Shown here: positions 61,782 through 64,000 of the stretch, in pieces
Position numbering within the stretch: position 1 is the first letter of the stretch
Layout: each line of letters opens with the position of its first letter
Assembly (NCBI RefSeq): GCF_900105625.1
Contig: NZ_FNSD01000001.1
Location: 2,480,001 to 2,544,000, forward strand
Direction of reading: 5' to 3'
DNA: 64,000 nt
Origin: Terriglobus roseus
Lineage (GTDB): Bacteria; Acidobacteriota; Terriglobia; Terriglobales; Acidobacteriaceae
Position numbers and translations under genes: made by a program
Notes under the pieces: generated by a model
Databases searched by the model: none
The model's input: the letters and a program-made list of their open reading frames with translations, nothing else
Told to the model about the DNA's origin: nothing

Positions 61782-62885
61782 ATGTTCATCGACGAAGCAC
61801 GAATCCGGATCAAGGCAGGCGACGGCGGCAACGGCTGCATGGCGTTCCGCCGCGAAAAGTTTGTCCCAAGGGGCGGACCGTCAGGCGGTGACGGCGGCCA
61901 CGGCGGCGACATCCTGATGCGTTCGTCCGAAAAGCACAACACGCTGGTGCACTTCCGCTTTAACCCGGAGCATAAGGCGCAGCGCGGCATTCACGGCGAA
62001 GGCAGCAACATGAGCGGCGCCAGTGGCGAGCACACTATTCTGAGTGTGCCGCTGGGTACCGTCGTCTACGACGAAGACACCGGCGACATCGTCCATGACT
62101 TTCAGTACCCCGATGAGCAGATCGTGGTGGCACGCGGCGGCCGTGGCGGACGCGGCAACCAGCACTTTGCCACACCAACCCATCAGGCTCCGCGTGAGCA
62201 TGAGCTGGGCCGGCCCGGCGAGGCACGCAACCTGCGCCTGGAGCTGAAGCTGCTCGCCGACGTGGGTCTGCTTGGCTACCCGAATGTGGGCAAATCCACG
62301 CTGATCTCTCGCCTGAGTGCGGCCAAGCCAAAGATTGCGAACTACGCGTTCACCACGCTGGAACCGAATCTTGGCGTTGTGAAAGTTGGCGACTTCCCGC
62401 ACGAGCAGTCTTTCGTGATCGCGGACATGCCGGGACTCATCGAAGGCGCAAGCCAGGGCGCTGGCCTCGGTATCCAGTTTCTGCGGCACATTGAACGCAC
62501 GTCAGTCCTCGCGCACCTTGTGGACGTCTCCGACGGCAGCGGTCGCGAAGATCCGGTGGAAGATTTCAAAATCATCGCGGGTGAACTGAAGGAATTTGGC
62601 CACGGGCTGGACAAGAAGCCTGTGCTGGTCGTCGCGGCAAAGATGGACGCGGTGAATCCGGACAAGCTGAAGAAGCTGCAGGCATTCGCAAAGCGTCGCA
62701 AGCTACCCTTCTTCGCGCTTTCCTCCGTAACCGGCGAAGGCATTGAAGCGCTGAAGTTTGCGCTGGGAAAGGCCGTGCAGGATTATCGCAGCGGCATCCC
62801 GGTCGCACCGCCACCGCCGCCACCCGCCAAGAAGCACAAGAGTCCCTATCCGGCACCGCTGGCCAGCAAGAAATCCTCGCGCTAG
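61782..62885 (+). CDS. obg: Obg/CgtA GTPase
   Basis: Essential GTPase of the 50S ribosome-assembly and stringent-response network. Its 367 residues open with the glycine-rich Obg fold ([37 protein letters not shown]). The G domain follows: G1 [16 protein letters not shown]2 [14 protein letters not shown]3 [17 protein letters not shown]4 AAKMDAVN and G5 SSVTGEG. The C-terminal tail ([20 protein letters not shown]) is short and proline/lysine-rich, so the OCT domain of some Obg proteins is absent. The start follows GAGAAAGGG. Confidence 0.96.
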   Translation: MFIDEARIRIKAGDGGNGCMAFRREKFVPRGGPSGGDGGHGGDILMRSSEKHNTLVHFRFNPEHKAQRGIHGEGSNMSGASGEHTILSVPLGTVVYDEDTGDIVHDFQYPDEQIVVARGGRGGRGNQHFATPTHQAPREHELGRPGEARNLRLELKLLADVGLLGYPNVGKSTLISRLSAAKPKIANYAFTTLEPNLGVVKVGDFPHEQSFVIADMPGLIEGASQGAGLGIQFLRHIERTSVLAHLVDVSDGSGREDPVEDFKIIAGELKEFGHGLDKKPVLVVAAKMDAVNPDKLKKLQAFAKRRKLPFFALSSVTGEGIEALKFALGKAVQDYRSGIPVAPPPPPPAKKHKSPYPAPLASKKSSR

Positions 62886-62999
62886 CTGCCGCGTCACCAG
62901 CAGGTCGCAGCGATTGAGAGAACCTCGGTTTCCCTCTTGCTGCGACAAAGCTGCACCAAACAAGGCAAGCGTGGTCCGACCTCTGGTACAAAGGTTGCC

Positions 63000-63782
63000 G
63001 TGATTCTTTTGGCTCCCAAATTGTTGTGGGTGGGGTTGGTCGCGACATGCCTGCCTGTTGCCATGCTGGCTCAGGAGAGTGCGCGAGCGACGCCTGCTGC
63101 TCTGCAAAAAGAGAACGTGGTGCGTGGGCAGGCGGTATTTGTGCAGAACTGCGCGGCCTGTCACGGTACCGGCGCCAATGGCGGCGTGGGCCCGAACCTG
63201 CTGACATCGGTCGTGGTGCGGCATGACACCGCCGGCGAAGAGATCGGCAAAGTGGTTCACGAGGGCCGTATGGATAAGGGCATGCCCGCCTTCCCGAAGA
63301 TCACCGACGCCCAGGTGAGCGACATTGCTGCATTCCTGCACGCGAAGATACTGCTTGCGTCGCGCGGCTCTGCGCTGAGCGGGGCCACCATGAATGCCAG
63401 CGGCCTGATGGGCGGCAACGCTGCGGCGGGCAAACAATTTTTTGGGGCGAAATGCGCTGCATGCCATAGCGCAACGGGCGATCTTTCCGGAGTAGCGAAG
63501 AAGCACGATCCGGCCGAGCTGCAGACCGCAATGCTGATGCCGAAGGCCGGTCCGTTGACCGGATCTGTGACGGCAGAGGGCAAGACCTTCAACGGCACCT
63601 TTGTTCATCGGGACGAGTTCACCGTGACCCTGCGTACTGCCGACGGCACACCCCACACCTGGATGACGCACCGCGTCACCATCAAGGCAGACGATCCGCT
63701 CAAGGGCCACCGTGACCTGCTGCCGACTTACACCGACAAGGACATGCATGACGTCTTCGCGTACCTGGAAACGCTGCGCTAG
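63000..63782 (+). CDS. Exported dihaem c-type cytochrome
   Basis: A GTG at 63000 behind AAAGG gives 260 residues starting with a signal peptide (MILLAPKLLWVGLVATCLPV, ending MLAQ). Two haem sites are visible: CAACHGTG at 51-55 and CAACHSATG at 152-156, each followed by a candidate Met ligand (KGMPAFPK for the first). The residues after 165 (GKTFNGTFVHRDEFTVTLRT) form a beta domain that resembles the linker in cytochromes paired with PQQ enzymes. The next gene starts two bases after its stop and encodes a PQQ dehydrogenase, its likely electron donor. Confidence 0.88.
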   Translation: MILLAPKLLWVGLVATCLPVAMLAQESARATPAALQKENVVRGQAVFVQNCAACHGTGANGGVGPNLLTSVVVRHDTAGEEIGKVVHEGRMDKGMPAFPKITDAQVSDIAAFLHAKILLASRGSALSGATMNASGLMGGNAAAGKQFFGAKCAACHSATGDLSGVAKKHDPAELQTAMLMPKAGPLTGSVTAEGKTFNGTFVHRDEFTVTLRTADGTPHTWMTHRVTIKADDPLKGHRDLLPTYTDKDMHDVFAYLETLR

Positions 63783-63783
63783 C

Positions 63784-64000
63784 GTGGCGGCTGGAGTCTC
63801 CACCTTGGCTGGAAGAAGGCACGAAGCCGGGTTCCCCGCCTTCTCGAAGCTAAGGTGGGTTTGCGGCCTTATCGTTGTCGGGACGTCGGTTGCCCTCTCC
63901 GCACAGACAAAGGCCGCTACGCCGCAGAGCATTCCCAGCGTTGGCGATCAGTGGACGACCTACAACGGTGACGCGAGTGGCCGGCGCTTCAGTACGTTGT
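63784..64000 (+). CDS. PQQ-dependent (quinoprotein) dehydrogenase, N-terminal part
   Basis: The frame is open from a GTG at 63784 to the right edge. It has a membrane-type signal (WVCGLIVVGTSVALSAQ) and then VGDQWTTYNGDASGRRFSTL, the start of the eight-bladed quinoprotein propeller seen in PQQ alcohol and sugar dehydrogenases. The true start may be one of several later codons, since no clear ribosome site was found. It would oxidise an alcohol or sugar in the periplasm and pass electrons to the cytochrome encoded directly upstream. The gene is cut by the window. Confidence 0.8.
   Translation, partial: MAAGVSTLAGRRHEAGFPAFSKLRWVCGLIVVGTSVALSAQTKAATPQSIPSVGDQWTTYNGDASGRRFSTL

Overview
The window looks like chromosome from a soil or plant-litter Acidobacteriota of the Terriglobia (subdivision 1) type. 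The evidence is its high GC and several lineage-typical families: TIGR03435 proteins, a VWFA-related (TIGR03436-type) protein, three TonB-dependent receptors with N-terminal carboxypeptidase-regulatory-like domains (two of them very large Oar-like proteins), four DUF1080 (3-keto-glycoside hydrolase-like) proteins, PadR-linked membrane proteins and many short dispersed palindromes in intergenic DNA. No transposase, integrase, tRNA, rRNA or CRISPR array was seen.

Layout. 1-584: a HAD phosphatase cut by the left edge. 839-7738: a co-directional sugar cluster (cupin isomerase-like, TIM-barrel isomerase/epimerase, Gfo/Idh/MocA oxidoreductase, two secreted DUF1080 proteins, an aldose-epimerase-like protein), facing a small c-type cytochrome with a helix-hairpin-helix tail. 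8574-14241: a leftward L-rhamnose block (LacI regulator, rhamnulokinase, fused rhamnulose-1-phosphate aldolase/lactaldehyde dehydrogenase). 14552-15603: a FAH-family diketo-acid hydrolase and the ruin of its SDR partner. 15838-18014: a two-gene module, a trypsin-like protease with a large unknown N-terminal half plus a small membrane protein. 18255-31586: a TonB receptor, a DUF1080 protein, an EAL-PAS-PAS protein, a response regulator, a flavodoxin-fold quinone reductase, TIGR03435 proteins, a desaturase and a P1B-type ATPase. 31701-37250: an SDR divergent from lutABC, then an OmpL-like porin. 37347-49702: PadR and a TIGR03435 membrane fusion, HxlR and an atypical SDR, an LssY_C/beta-barrel protein, an M28 peptidase, a fosmidomycin-type MFS pump, SDR and AraC, DUF1080. 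49943-64000: mnmG, a VWFA-like protein, a DedA-rhodanese fusion, two Oar-like receptors, obg, a dihaem cytochrome and the start of a PQQ dehydrogenase.

How the genes work together. Four near-palindromic sites of the form TTGARACGWYTCAA lie before the cupin cluster, the aldolase/dehydrogenase gene, lutABC and one DUF1080 gene. They suggest one LacI-type regulon that joins sugar oxidation and hydrolysis, L-rhamnose breakdown to L-lactaldehyde and L-lactate, and lactate oxidation. The first cluster has the parts expected for a 3-oxo-glycoside route: an NAD-dependent oxidoreductase, keto-glycoside hydrolases, isomerases and a cytochrome.

The most unusual items are the protease/membrane pair at 15838-18014, the palindromic repeats that appear to have been absorbed in frame into mnmG, the deleted SDR gene beside FAH, and the PadR-linked membrane-TIGR03435 fusion. 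All calls rest on reading the sequence; no database search was run.
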